DNA from: Bacteroides intestinalis DSM 17393
GTDB taxonomy: Bacteria; Bacteroidota; Bacteroidia; Bacteroidales; Bacteroidaceae
Reading direction: 5' to 3'
Length of the DNA stretch: 64,000 nucleotides
NCBI RefSeq assembly: GCF_000172175.1
Contig: NZ_ABJL02000008.1
Span: 930,001 to 994,000 of the forward strand
The notes below the pieces were generated by a model, which was not told the origin of the DNA, searched no databases, and saw nothing but the letters and a program-made list of their open reading frames with translations. Shown here piece after piece: positions 19,743 through 29,253 of the stretch; positions within the stretch are counted from its first letter, which is position 1; every line of letters starts with the position of its first letter. The position numbers were made by a program, and so were the translations under genes.

Positions 19743-20150
19743 ATGAAATCTCAAGTAACACTTAAAACAATCGCTAAAGCACTAAATCTTTCTACTTCCA
19801 CTGTATCCAGAGCTTTGGCAGACCAGTGGGATGTAAATTCGCAGACAAAAGAAATCGTAATGGAATTGGCCACCAAATTAAACTACAAGCCCAATATCAT
19901 GGCAGTGAAACTTAAACAATGCCATAAGAATAATACGGAAGTCAGTAAACAACCTAAAATTACCATCAAAGAAATGGCACGCCAACTCAATCTGGCACCA
20001 TCTACCATATCACGCGCATTAGCCAATAAAAAAGATATTAGCCTGAACACCAGAAAGGCTGTACAGGCTTTAGCTAAGAAGCTACATTATCGTCCAAATC
20101 CTATCGCTATCATCTTAAAACAACAACATACTAAACGTGCATCAGCATAA
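19743..20150 (+). CDS. mini regulator: two tandem LacI-type DNA-binding domains, no sensor domain
   Basis: 135 residues only. Residues about 5-57 and 74-129 are each a full LacI-type DNA-binding unit: helix-turn-helix (TLKTIAKALNLSTSTVSRAL and TIKEMARQLNLAPSTISRAL), a third helix, and a stretch like the LacI hinge helix (YKPNIMAVKLKQ, YRPNPIAIILKQ). The roughly 270-residue sugar-binding core of normal LacI proteins is absent, and the ORF ends with a stop soon after the second hinge, so this does not look like a simple truncation. LacI proteins bind palindromic DNA as dimers; two domains in one chain could bind as a single-chain 'dimer'. It lies inside PUL 1, divergent from the HTCS, and six LacI-like operators are found around it. 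That it binds them is inference. Confidence 0.85.
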   Translation: MKSQVTLKTIAKALNLSTSTVSRALADQWDVNSQTKEIVMELATKLNYKPNIMAVKLKQCHKNNTEVSKQPKITIKEMARQLNLAPSTISRALANKKDISLNTRKAVQALAKKLHYRPNPIAIILKQQHTKRASA

Positions 20151-20157
20151 TCTCATA

Positions 20158-20202
20158 TTAATGCGAATCAAGAGTTGAAATTGATTCATAACCCGTCAGA
20201 AA
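20158..20202 (+). repeat. 45-bp imperfect direct repeat, copy 1
   Basis: Begins TTAATGCGAATCAAGAGTTG. It matches 20469-20513 at about 34 of 45 positions. The two copies flank the hairpin array at 20286-20383. Confidence 0.5.
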
Positions 20203-20285
20203 TGAACTAAATGCAATAGCTAACTCCTTTCTTAGGCATTCCTATGCTTTTTCCCTTCCAACGGTTAGCCTTTTCCATCCGAACG

Positions 20286-20383
20286 CTTATTCTTTCCACC
20301 GTGGAGTTTCTTTCTTTCCACCATGGTGGAAAGAAAGTTTCCCCGTGATGGAAAGAAACTTTCTCCATGGTGGAAAGAATAAG
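20286..20383. repeat. hairpin array A (22-bp periodic palindromes)
   Basis: A 98-bp element. Its outer arms (20286-20300 and 20369-20383, CTTATTCTTTCCACC and its complement) are perfect 15-bp inverted repeats. Inside lies a perfect 28-bp palindrome (20310-20337). The segment GGTGGAAAGAA recurs at 20325, 20347 (GATGG variant) and 20369, exactly 22 bp apart. Noncoding; the 475-bp gap between 20151 and 20625 otherwise holds only the flanking repeats and a terminator-like stem. Confidence 0.75.
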
Positions 20384-20468
20384 TACCTACTACAATTTTC
20401 CTTAACCGTCGCAGCGAAAAGGGATAAAAGTGGCGATGCGGCGGCTTAACCTCTGAAACTTAATATTA

Positions 20469-20513
20469 TTTATGCGGATCAGGAGTTGGATTGTGTTCAT
20501 AACCCTGCAAAAA
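20469..20513 (+). repeat. 45-bp imperfect direct repeat, copy 2
   Basis: Begins TTTATGCGGATCAGGAGTTG; second copy of the repeat at 20158. Confidence 0.5.
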
Positions 20514-20565
20514 GCGTGCATATCTGGCGGATATATATTAGGAAAAGAACAGGAGTTAAATGCAT

Positions 20566-20612
20566 TTTCTCTCGAAGCGTTAACCTTAAACAAGCCCACT
20601 CTTCGAGAGAAA
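20566..20612 (-). terminator. hairpin after the GH88 gene
   Basis: TTTCTCTCGAAG (20566-20577) and CTTCGAGAGAAA (20601-20612) form a perfect 12-bp stem with a 23-nt loop. It begins 13 bp downstream of the GH88 stop codon on the minus strand. There is no long T run, so a processing or stability hairpin is also possible. Confidence 0.5.
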
Positions 20613-20625
20613 GGATTTTACAAGC

Positions 20626-21797
20626 TTATTCCACAGCCTTTTTATAACGCAACAATGCTTCTAAGAAATAATAATCGGCATAAGAAAGCGGTACATCTAC
20701 TTCGCTATTTTCCGGAAGATTACCGACACTATGCTTTAGAATAAAATTACAGTTAGTTCCCGGTTCAGCAAGATAATGAGGTGAAGCTAGAGTTCGAAGT
20801 TGTTTTTCAGCTATTGAGAGATAATTTTGTCCTGTTTTCTCATCTGTAACAAAACCACTCAGCTCTACAAAAGCAGAGGCCATTATTGCACCGGCTGAAG
20901 CATCGCGATATTCATTACCGTTAGGAGCATCAAAGTCCCAATAAGGAATACCATCAACCGGAAGACGTGAAAGAAGCATATCGGCAATATTTTCTGCGTG
21001 TTCCAAATACTTTTCATCTCCGGTCATGCGAAACATCATTGTATAGCCATAAAGTGCCCAGGCTTGCCCTCTCCCCCATGATGATTCATTGGCATAACCC
21101 TGTACTGTTTGCTGGCTACGCACATGTCCATCTTCAGGATCATAATCTACCAGATGATAAGAAGAATAATCTTTACGGAAATGATTTTTAAGGGTAGTAT
21201 TTGCATGTGTACGAGCTATATATTCCAAAGTATCATTATCAAAGGTTTTCGATGCAAACATCAGCAATTCCAAATTCATCATATTATCAATGATAACAGG
21301 GTATTTCCAACCACGGCGCAAGAAATCCCAGCTTCGGGTTACTCCAGTTACAGAACTAAGCGGGTCGCCAATGATTGTGCCCCTTGATAAAGAACTTTCT
21401 TATAATCTTCATTTCCCGTGAGACGAAAACCATTACCATAACTACAATTTAACTGGAAACCTACATCATGGTCATTGGTTACGTATTGAATAGGATCCAG
21501 TTTCAACGTATTCTTTTCGGCCAATGTCTTCACGGCTTCATTTTGAGTATACTCATAAATATACCAGAGTGAACCGGGATAAAACCCGCTACACCACCAA
21601 TAAATTGTCGAAGATTTGAATGTACTGTCCGGAGCTATGGACTGCGGTAAAGTAGTACTTTCCAAACGAGTATCCATTGTCAAATACTGCTGTTCAGCAA
21701 CGGTAAATACACGTGCCGTCAATGCATCCATTGATTCCTGTTTCGAACACGAAACAAGGAAACCAATTAAACTTAATAAGAGCCATTTCTTTTTCAT
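20626..21797 (-). pseudogene. GH88 unsaturated glucuronyl hydrolase, broken by a one-base frameshift
   Basis: Two reading frames together make a full-length GH88 (about 391 residues). The first (21797-21348) has a lipoprotein signal (LIGFLVSC) and NDHDVGF with candidate catalytic Asp111. The second runs from the junction to 20626 and has VIIDNMMN with the other aspartate, plus WGRGQAWALYG. At the junction, minus-strand codons read ACC CGC TT. AGT TCT GTA; one base is missing near 21357-21358, where TRF-SSVTG is expected. GH88 enzymes hydrolyse the 4,5-unsaturated uronic acid that lyases leave at the non-reducing end, so this is the expected partner of the two PUL 1 lyases. The gene may be truly inactivated, or the base may be a sequencing error. 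Confidence 0.85.
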
Positions 21798-21829
21798 AAA
21801 TCCTTTTTATAATTTAATTAACAAATAAT

Positions 21830-23671
21830 TCATCTGATAAGATTTAATGTCACTTTCAACAAATTCTTCCGGTTTGCAGGAAGATAAGTTTCAAAACCTA
21901 CACGCATACTTCCCGGATTAGGTTCATCAAAAACATGGAGGGGGGCATTTGACCAAAGTTTCATTTCAACATCATCCGGTGCAGCCACGGTAAGCAACAT
22001 TCGGTGTCCATCCTTAGCCAATTCTATTTGATTCTTACCGATGATTTTTGCTTCAGCCGGTGTTACCATAATCCAAGTTACCAAAGCCTCTTTTTCTCCC
22101 GTAACCAGTTCATCTTTCACAATCAGATCATCTTCTTCATTCAGATAAATGATGCGGACAACTTTTTCCATATCATCAGCAAAAACGCTTGTAAGATTTA
22201 CTTCTGCCCCTTTCCTATCTTCACTTTTATATATTCTGCTTATGGGAGCATAACTATTCACTAAATGCCGCTTATTATTTATCGTAAGCGTATTATGTGC
22301 CATATTACCAAGACGGAACACTTCCCACCGTTGGCCTTCTTGAAACTGATCCCATAAATTTACTCCTCTACTCTCCAAACTTAAATAATTTTGCATACCG
22401 AGATCTATCCCCCAGCGTATTCCCTCCCTTTCATAAATAAACGAACCGGCATCCATATGCGCATGAGAAGTTAAGGGAGAACCTCCTTTTACGGCCAGAT
22501 AGCTATCTTTTTTACTATTCCATCCGCCACGATAAATAAAAACCGGTGTCTTTCCACCATTATGCCAAAAACGACAGGAAGGCGGTTGTATATTACTCAA
22601 ATCCTGATGAGCACAAAAAATCAACAGACAGGGCAATAAACGATCTTCTGCAAAACTAACTGAAGGATCCTCTAAATATTGATTTTCTAACCATAGTAAA
22701 GATAAATCCCCCATTTTCTTAGCAAACCAAAACATCATCATATTACATCTCACTCCATTAACAGCATCCGAAAAATTAAAGTATTCGCCACTTGGAGCTG
22801 TCATAAATTCCATAAAGCGAGCTGATTCCAAAAAACCGGGATATTCGGATAGCCCGGCATCTGTCCCCAATGCACTTTCAAGGGCAGCAATAAGTAACAC
22901 CTGAAAACTGGTACCATATCCCCAATAATGAAAGCCCTCCGGATATCCTCCATCCGGTCCATAAGCCACTAAAGCTTTAGGATTAGTCAACAAGCACTTC
23001 TCTATAATTTTTTTTGCCTTATCCGGCACATCCTCAAAAACTGCAAGCGCACCACACAATAAACCACCATTACAAACAGAATTCCAGTTAGATACCGCTC
23101 TGTAAAACCATTCATCAGGAGCAGCGGCATCCAGACCTTTTTCTACAATTGCGTCACGTACTATAGAACGTATTTCCGGTTCCAAATACTCATAAAGCCA
23201 ATCATAACCTATGGATAATGCTAACACCATTTCTCCCACGTCCAAAAAGTGAGATGGATTCCAATCTGGAAAACGGCTTACCGAAAGCATTTCTTGTGTC
23301 GCACGATAAGCATACTTTTCTTCCTTCGTCATGCGATAGGCATATGAAAGATAGAAAATCCGTTTTAATGCCAAACGGGAAACACCCAGCAACCGCTTCC
23401 CTTCCATAACTCGTTCCGCCATTTGTTGAATGAGTATCTCATCAGATTCTTTCAAAATACGCTCATGAACCTTCAATAACGATGGGAAGCATGTTATTGA
23501 CCTCTTCACAGCTTCTTCTCCTCCTTGCGTTAATAATAAACGAGGATGAGGGTTCATTCTTTCATAATCCAAAGACTGCGCACACAGCACTAAAGAATAA
23601 AAAACTAAAACTGACAATAAGATTGTTCGCTGTAGACGAGGTTTACAAAAAAGGAATAAATATATCATCAT
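21830..23671 (-). CDS. heparinase II/III superfamily polysaccharide lyase
   Basis: 613 residues with an N-terminal hydrophobic signal (about 15-31). HPRLLL near the start, SNWNSVCNGG (194-203), GYPEGFHYWGYG (242-253) and SHAHMDAGSF (402-411) are the Asn, Tyr/His and His motifs of the alpha/alpha-toroid plus beta-sandwich lyases (PL12, 15, 17, 21 and relatives). These cleave uronic-acid glycosidic bonds by beta-elimination. I cannot name the PL family from sequence alone. It precedes GH88 by 32 bp in one leftward operon, a natural lyase plus unsaturated-uronide-hydrolase pair. Controlled from operator site 3. Confidence 0.82.
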   Translation of the reverse strand: MMIYLFLFCKPRLQRTILLSVLVFYSLVLCAQSLDYERMNPHPRLLLTQGGEEAVKRSITCFPSLLKVHERILKESDEILIQQMAERVMEGKRLLGVSRLALKRIFYLSYAYRMTKEEKYAYRATQEMLSVSRFPDWNPSHFLDVGEMVLALSIGYDWLYEYLEPEIRSIVRDAIVEKGLDAAAPDEWFYRAVSNWNSVCNGGLLCGALAVFEDVPDKAKKIIEKCLLTNPKALVAYGPDGGYPEGFHYWGYGTSFQVLLIAALESALGTDAGLSEYPGFLESARFMEFMTAPSGEYFNFSDAVNGVRCNMMMFWFAKKMGDLSLLWLENQYLEDPSVSFAEDRLLPCLLIFCAHQDLSNIQPPSCRFWHNGGKTPVFIYRGGWNSKKDSYLAVKGGSPLTSHAHMDAGSFIYEREGIRWGIDLGMQNYLSLESRGVNLWDQFQEGQRWEVFRLGNMAHNTLTINNKRHLVNSYAPISRIYKSEDRKGAEVNLTSVFADDMEKVVRIIYLNEEDDLIVKDELVTGEKEALVTWIMVTPAEAKIIGKNQIELAKDGHRMLLTVAAPDDVEMKLWSNAPLHVFDEPNPGSMRVGFETYLPANRKNLLKVTLNLIR

Positions 23672-23700
23672 ATTAATTACTTAAAAGTTCAACAACATGA

Positions 23701-23708
23701 CAAATATC
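23701..23708 (-). promoter_or_regulatory. -7 element of the lyase-GH88 operon
   Basis: GATATTTG on the minus strand, one mismatch from TAnnTTTG, 53 bp from the centre of site 3 and giving a leader of about 25 nt. An alternative with better boxes (TTG, 20 bp, TACTTTTG at 23802-23809, minus strand) lies upstream, but its distance to the operators does not fit the other promoters. Confidence 0.5.
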
Positions 23709-23743
23709 ACAATATTATAGAATAATATAGAATCATTATCTGC

Positions 23744-23764
23744 AAAATCGACGGGAACGTTTTC
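23744..23764 (-). promoter_or_regulatory. PUL 1 operator site 3
   Basis: Plus strand AAAATCGACGGGAACGTTTT plus one base. Same orientation relative to its promoter as sites 1, 2, 4 and 5. Confidence 0.68.
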
Positions 23765-23865
23765 CTTAACTAAAGCTAACCATCTTTCTGTGCAAGGTAT
23801 GCAAAAGTATGTTTTTATATAGGAATAATCAACTATATAACAAGCTATTAACATTAAAAACCTAC

Positions 23866-23886
23866 AAAATCGTTCCCGATGATTTT
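23866..23886 (+). promoter_or_regulatory. PUL 1 operator site 4
   Basis: Reads AAAATCGTTCCCGATGATTT plus one base. Centre 23876, 52 bp from the end of the susC -7 box. Confidence 0.7.
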
Positions 23887-23894
23887 CATCATTC

Positions 23895-23928
23895 TTTGCA
23901 TAAGTTATCATATTATTTCAGAGATTTG
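23895..23928 (+). promoter_or_regulatory. promoter of the PUL 1 susC operon
   Basis: TTTG at 23895-23898 and GAGATTTG at 23921-23928, one mismatch from the -7 consensus, with a 22-bp spacer. This leaves a leader of about 145 nt before the ATG at 24079. No other gene is visible between 23672 and 24078. Confidence 0.5.
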
Positions 23929-24078
23929 CATGTGTAACTCAATATATAACATAAAACAAATCTAAAATGAGCAGAATAGAAACAACATTATTATCCAGCA
24001 ATTTTGAGGTTGAAAATCATAAAGTTGCAATCAGTAAAAGCCTAATAAATATCTAAATACTAATTATTATTCAGTTAT

Positions 24079-27000
24079 ATGAAAAACAATTTATCACATC
24101 CATGCATGTGGCAGCAAGGTCACACACGATGCTATCGTCTGGCCCAATCAGTAGTTCTGACTGCTTTGTTGGGCATTGGCACAGTACAAGCTGGTCAGCC
24201 CTTTATTACGACATCCCTTTCAACGCAGATTCATAGTGTTGCTATGGAACAACAAACGGGCAATATATCAATAAAAGGGCATGTAGTAGATAACAAGGGA
24301 GAAATCCTTATTGGCGTTACTGTCATGGTAAAAGGTACCAATAACGGTGTCATCACAGATATGAATGGTAACTTTACCATTACCGCAAAAAACGGCCAAA
24401 CACTGGTTCTTTCTTATATCGGATACAAAGATGTGGAAGTCAAAGTGCAGCAAAGCAATCTGAACATTACAATGCAGGAAGACGCTCAAGCACTTGACGA
24501 AGTTGTAGTTATCGGATATGGTACAGCTAAAAAGAAGGATTTAACCGGTGCTATTTCAAACATTCGTCCGACCGACTTAAAAGCAGAAATGCCCCGTAAT
24601 ATGCACGACTTATTGCGTGCTAATGCTGCCGGTCTGAACATCTCAGTCAACAACGAAGCAAAAGGTGGCGGCGACTTCCTTATACGTGGTAAAGGTACTT
24701 TAAAAGCCGGTTCACAACCGTTACTTGTTGTAGACGGAGTTATTTATAATGGCGAACTTAGCGAATTGAACCCCAACGACATCATTTCAATCGACGTACT
24801 GAAAGATGCCAGTTCTGCTGCTGTATATGGTGCAAAAGCAGCAAACGGAGTCATTGCTATCACTACACAGAAAGGTATAGCAGGCAGCAAGCCTGTGATT
24901 AACGTCAATACAAGTTGGGGATTAGTCACTCCTATTAAGAGCCGCAAACTCAGAAACGCCGAGCAATTTCTTGATTTCCGTCAAGCATACGAAATCGGTA
25001 GGCAAACGGATGAATACCTTGAACAATATCCGGGAATGTATACCGATCCAAGGAAGCTTAATGGAATAGATAAAGTAGACTGGTACAATTATGACCAGAA
25101 GGATAAAGTTACGTCTGTATCAGAAGAAGAACTAATAACGAAATGGTTGTCACGTCTGGACCTATCTACCCCTGAAATCAATAATTATTTCAATGGTAAA
25201 CTAACCAATTGGCAAGATTTGATGTTAAACAATGCAGTACAACAAAACTACAACGTCAGCATTAGCAAAAAAGGTGAAGATTACCAATACTATTGGTCCA
25301 TTGGCTATATGGACAATGAAGGTATCAAAGATGGTGATGCGTTTAGCCGTTTCACTACCCGCCTGAATCTGGAATCCAATGTCAGCAAGTATATCACAGT
25401 GGGATTGAATATGAACTTCTCCAGCCGTGACGAAAGTGCTATTGCTGTCGATACTAAAGCTTTGACATGGTTTTCTCCGTATTGTAGTAATGATGTTAAC
25501 AATCCAGAAAGTGCTAACCAGCACTATCCTAATGGTTCAAACACCATCGCCAACCCATTCTATGACCGTAAATATACAGATAAGAAACAGGTATACATGA
25601 ATCTGGACGGAACTATCTACGGACGCCTGAATTTACCATTCGGTTTCTCTTACCAGATGAACTTTACTCCGCGCTTGGCCTGGAACGAAAGTTTTGAGCA
25701 CAAATCAGCCAAGAATGATGCTTGGGCAGGAGAAGGTGGTTCCTCCTTCCGCCAGCATAATAAAGCCTTCAACTGGCAGGTAGACAATGTCTTCAACTGG
25801 AAATATGAATTCTTCGATAAACATAAAGTAGAAGCTACTTTCCTAGTCAACGCCGAAAAATCACAAAGTTGGATGACTAAGAGTACTAACAAAGGATACA
25901 ATCCGAGTGACGCGTTAGGCTATCATGGTATCCACTTGGGCAACAATCCTACTGCATTGAGTACTGACCAATACACTACTGGTGATGCTTTGATGGGACG
26001 TCTTTTCTACTCCTTTAGCAATAAATATATGTTGACTGCTTCTGTTCGTCGTGACGGTTACTCAGCTTTCGGTATGATGAACCCACGTGCTACATTCCCT
26101 GCCGTTGCTTTGGCATGGGTATTCACAGAAGAAAAATTCATGAAGAAAACCTCCTCATGGCTAAGTTATGGTAAATTACGCTTCTCTTGGGGTGAAAATG
26201 GAAATAGAGACATTGGTATCTATGCCGCTCTCGCAGAACTGACTTCTAATCCGACTTGTTGGATCGATGGAAGTGGTAAGTTTTATACCACAACTTATAC
26301 ATTGAACCAAAAAATGCCAAATAGCAAGTTAAAATGGGAACGTGCTAAATCATATAATATAGGTTTGGACTTCGGACTCTTCGGAGATATTTTAAGTGGT
26401 TCTATCGAAGTATACAAGAAAATGACCAATGATTTACTAATGGACCGTGCCATTCCACCTATCACTGGATTTAGCAAAGTATTGAGTAATATGGGACAAC
26501 TCCAGAATACAGGTTTTGAATTAACATTGAATGCCAACATCATGAGACGCAAAAACTTTGAATGGAGTGCTACAGGCAACTTTTCACTCAACCGCCGTAA
26601 GATTAAGCACTTGTACGGTAACATGAAGAATATTCTTGATGCTGACGGTAATATCATCGGTCAGGTGGAAGACGATGATATCACTAACAAATGGTTTATT
26701 GGTGAGGACCCAGACCGCATTTGGGATTATATAGGAGATGGTGTATGGCAACAAGATGAAGCTGAAGAAGCTGCAAAATATGGTTGTCAGCCGGGTGACT
26801 TTAAATATCTGGACCTCAATGAAAATGGGAAATTGGATCAGGATGACAAGAGACATCAGAAATATACGACTCCCCGCTTCCGCTGGACATTACGTAACAA
26901 TTTCCAATTGTTCAACGATTTGGATGTTTCATTCATGTTATACTCTTTATGGGGACACCATGGTTCATATGCTGATGCCGCCAACAATAACTTAGATGCT

Positions 27001-27306
27001 TCTATCAGTTGCAGTTACGATCAGCCTTACTGGACACCGGAAAATCCGATTAATGACTATGCACGTATCGGTTCAAAGAATTTAGGAACACATTATGTAA
27101 ACAAGTCATTTATCCGTTTGGACAATATCACAGTTTCATATCGCCTGCCACAAAAATGGACAAAAGTTGTGGGTATCCAAGATTTACGCTTCAACGCATC
27201 CATTCATAATGTAGCAGTCTTTGCTCCTCATTACGACGGCTGGGATCCTGAATCAAACAGCCCAATGGGAAGAACATTCAATTTCGGTATTAACTTTACA
27301 CTCTAA
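24079..27306 (+). CDS. SusC-like TonB-dependent outer membrane transporter (PUL 1)
   Basis: 1075 residues. Signal sequence, then a carboxypeptidase-regulatory-like domain (ISIKGHVVDNKGEILIGVTVMVKGTNNGVITDMNGNFTI), the TonB box region (EVVVIGYG), a plug domain (DLLRANAAGLNI, FLIRGKGTL, DVLKDASSAAVYG) and a 22-strand barrel ending in FGINFTL with the usual C-terminal hydrophobic residue. It imports oligosaccharides into the periplasm with TonB energy, capped by the SusD partner encoded 12 bp downstream. It is closely similar in motif text to the SusC of PUL 2 (47812-50898) but intact. Confidence 0.95.
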   Translation: MKNNLSHPCMWQQGHTRCYRLAQSVVLTALLGIGTVQAGQPFITTSLSTQIHSVAMEQQTGNISIKGHVVDNKGEILIGVTVMVKGTNNGVITDMNGNFTITAKNGQTLVLSYIGYKDVEVKVQQSNLNITMQEDAQALDEVVVIGYGTAKKKDLTGAISNIRPTDLKAEMPRNMHDLLRANAAGLNISVNNEAKGGGDFLIRGKGTLKAGSQPLLVVDGVIYNGELSELNPNDIISIDVLKDASSAAVYGAKAANGVIAITTQKGIAGSKPVINVNTSWGLVTPIKSRKLRNAEQFLDFRQAYEIGRQTDEYLEQYPGMYTDPRKLNGIDKVDWYNYDQKDKVTSVSEEELITKWLSRLDLSTPEINNYFNGKLTNWQDLMLNNAVQQNYNVSISKKGEDYQYYWSIGYMDNEGIKDGDAFSRFTTRLNLESNVSKYITVGLNMNFSSRDESAIAVDTKALTWFSPYCSNDVNNPESANQHYPNGSNTIANPFYDRKYTDKKQVYMNLDGTIYGRLNLPFGFSYQMNFTPRLAWNESFEHKSAKNDAWAGEGGSSFRQHNKAFNWQVDNVFNWKYEFFDKHKVEATFLVNAEKSQSWMTKSTNKGYNPSDALGYHGIHLGNNPTALSTDQYTTGDALMGRLFYSFSNKYMLTASVRRDGYSAFGMMNPRATFPAVALAWVFTEEKFMKKTSSWLSYGKLRFSWGENGNRDIGIYAALAELTSNPTCWIDGSGKFYTTTYTLNQKMPNSKLKWERAKSYNIGLDFGLFGDILSGSIEVYKKMTNDLLMDRAIPPITGFSKVLSNMGQLQNTGFELTLNANIMRRKNFEWSATGNFSLNRRKIKHLYGNMKNILDADGNIIGQVEDDDITNKWFIGEDPDRIWDYIGDGVWQQDEAEEAAKYGCQPGDFKYLDLNENGKLDQDDKRHQKYTTPRFRWTLRNNFQLFNDLDVSFMLYSLWGHHGSYADAANNNLDASISCSYDQPYWTPENPINDYARIGSKNLGTHYVNKSFIRLDNITVSYRLPQKWTKVVGIQDLRFNASIHNVAVFAPHYDGWDPESNSPMGRTFNFGINFTL

Positions 27307-27318
27307 TTTGAAAGAACA

Positions 27319-29229
27319 ATGAAAAAGAACAGAATATTCAAAACTATCAGTGGTGCCGCTTTATGTACGGCACTACTAACCGGATGTAGCGAAAGCTGGT
27401 TGGAACCTAAACCCCTCTCTTTCCTCACTCCTGAAAATGCATACGTTGATGCTGACGGTCTGCTCACTTCTCTGGCAGCAGCCGAGCGTTCCATGCGTCA
27501 TGAATACTTTGGAAACGGAAGTGGATATACTTGTGAACTTATCTTCTCCGACCTCTGCATCAGCGGAACGACTGATAAAGCAGGCCCCTTGCAGGATATG
27601 GATCGCCAATTAATGCCGGATGCGAACTTTAATAATGCAGAAAACTCCTATTTGACATCACATAACTGGGATGAGAACTGGAATCAAATAAAATATACGA
27701 ATGTAGTACTTTCACGTATGAAAGATACAAAATTCGTGAATGAAGCTGAAAAGAACAAAGTATTAGGTACAGGTTACTTCCAACGTTGTTACAGATACTG
27801 GCGACTAATCAACCAGTTCGGGGATGTCCCCTTCATTGATGTCGAAGTCACATACCCACGGTATGATTTTAATACATGTGACCGTTGGAGCATCTTGCGT
27901 CGTATGAAAAAAGAACTGGAATTTGCATACCAATGGGTACCCGAACAAGTAGACCGTGGACACACCACAAAATCGGCCTGTGGCGTACTGTTGATGAAAG
28001 TCTATATGTCATTGGGAGAATTCGACAATGCTATCAAAGTTGGAAATGAAATCGTAGCTAAACACCCACTGATGGTCAACCGTTTTACTTCCACTAAAAA
28101 CAATCATCCCAACCTGATGTTTGATCTGCATAGCGTAGAAGCCAAAAGTGATCCGGCCAACACAGAAGGTATATTATATGGTGTATCCGAACCGAATAAT
28201 GCCAGTGGCACAGGTTCTGCAAAAACAGAAATCATGGCTAACTGTGTTCCTATGTGGAATAATAACGTAGTAAAAACTCCGAGTGGTAAAACTGGTTTCG
28301 CCGTCACTCCCGACAGCAAAGACGTTACAGCCGGCATTGTGGAAGACGTGAACAAAACATATGGACGAGGCATTGCCCGTGTACGCCCCACCAACTACTT
28401 CCAATATACCATCTGGACAGAGAAAGAGAAAAATGACTTACGTGGCCGCTACAACCACGATAGCTGGAGACGTATGGAAGACCTAATTTATAATGACCCG
28501 GCCCTGAAGAAAGCTAATGATCCCTGGTATGGAAAGAAGGCAGTAAAACCAGTGAATATGTCTTGCGGTGATTCAATCCGCTGCTGGTTTTCATGGCCGC
28601 ACTACAAAGTTTATATTCCGGATCCGACAGCAGGTAGCGGTCAATGGAAAGGTGGTTCAAGCCCTATTTACCTGATGCGTAGTGCCGAAGTTTACCTGAT
28701 GCTTGCCGAATGCTATTATTGGAAAGATAATCTGAGTGAAGCAGCCAATATGCTGAATGTAGTCCGTAACCGTGCAGGCGCCGATCCGCTGACTGCTCAA
28801 AACATCAATATCGGTGAAATTCTGAACGAACGTGCACGTGAACTTTATTACGAAGAACATCGTCACATTACATTGGTTCGTATCGCTTATACATACGCAC
28901 TGACAGGTAAACCTTGTGAAATATTCAACGGACGTACCTACAAAATGGAAAACTTATGTGGTCCAAAGGGAGCCAGCAACTTGAAAGATGCCGGATACAA
29001 TTTCTGGTTCGACTGGATCAGTCAACATAACAATTTCTATAACAAAGGTGTAAAGAACAGATTTGCTGAATACACCATGAGTGTTCATCACATGTTATGG
29101 CCTATTCCTAACAAAGATATCAGAGCCAACACCAATGGGCACATTAATCAAAATAATGGTTATTTAGGTTGTGAAAATAATGTAACTCCCTTGCAGGTAC
29201 CCGAAGAAGGTCAGTTCATGAAAGATTAA
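27319..29229 (+). CDS. SusD-like glycan-binding lipoprotein (PUL 1)
   Basis: 636 residues with a lipoprotein signal (ALCTALLTGC, Cys at about 23). It has the SusD/RagB layout with tetratricopeptide-like helices; YLMRSAEVYLMLAECYYWK and EILNERARELYYEEHRH are family signatures. It sits on the cell surface and hands oligosaccharides to the SusC channel. The N-terminal text WLEPKPLSFLTPENAYV closely matches WLKPEPLSFYSPENTYV of the PUL 2 SusD, so the two PULs share a related SusCD lineage. Confidence 0.94.
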   Translation: MKKNRIFKTISGAALCTALLTGCSESWLEPKPLSFLTPENAYVDADGLLTSLAAAERSMRHEYFGNGSGYTCELIFSDLCISGTTDKAGPLQDMDRQLMPDANFNNAENSYLTSHNWDENWNQIKYTNVVLSRMKDTKFVNEAEKNKVLGTGYFQRCYRYWRLINQFGDVPFIDVEVTYPRYDFNTCDRWSILRRMKKELEFAYQWVPEQVDRGHTTKSACGVLLMKVYMSLGEFDNAIKVGNEIVAKHPLMVNRFTSTKNNHPNLMFDLHSVEAKSDPANTEGILYGVSEPNNASGTGSAKTEIMANCVPMWNNNVVKTPSGKTGFAVTPDSKDVTAGIVEDVNKTYGRGIARVRPTNYFQYTIWTEKEKNDLRGRYNHDSWRRMEDLIYNDPALKKANDPWYGKKAVKPVNMSCGDSIRCWFSWPHYKVYIPDPTAGSGQWKGGSSPIYLMRSAEVYLMLAECYYWKDNLSEAANMLNVVRNRAGADPLTAQNINIGEILNERARELYYEEHRHITLVRIAYTYALTGKPCEIFNGRTYKMENLCGPKGASNLKDAGYNFWFDWISQHNNFYNKGVKNRFAEYTMSVHHMLWPIPNKDIRANTNGHINQNNGYLGCENNVTPLQVPEEGQFMKD

Positions 29230-29253
29230 TCGTGGATATTCACTTTTATGAAG

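Noticed and set aside
20472..20744. Open frame of 90 codons overlapping the GH88 3' end
   Set aside because: It runs antisense into GH88 and through a hairpin, with no protein-like features.
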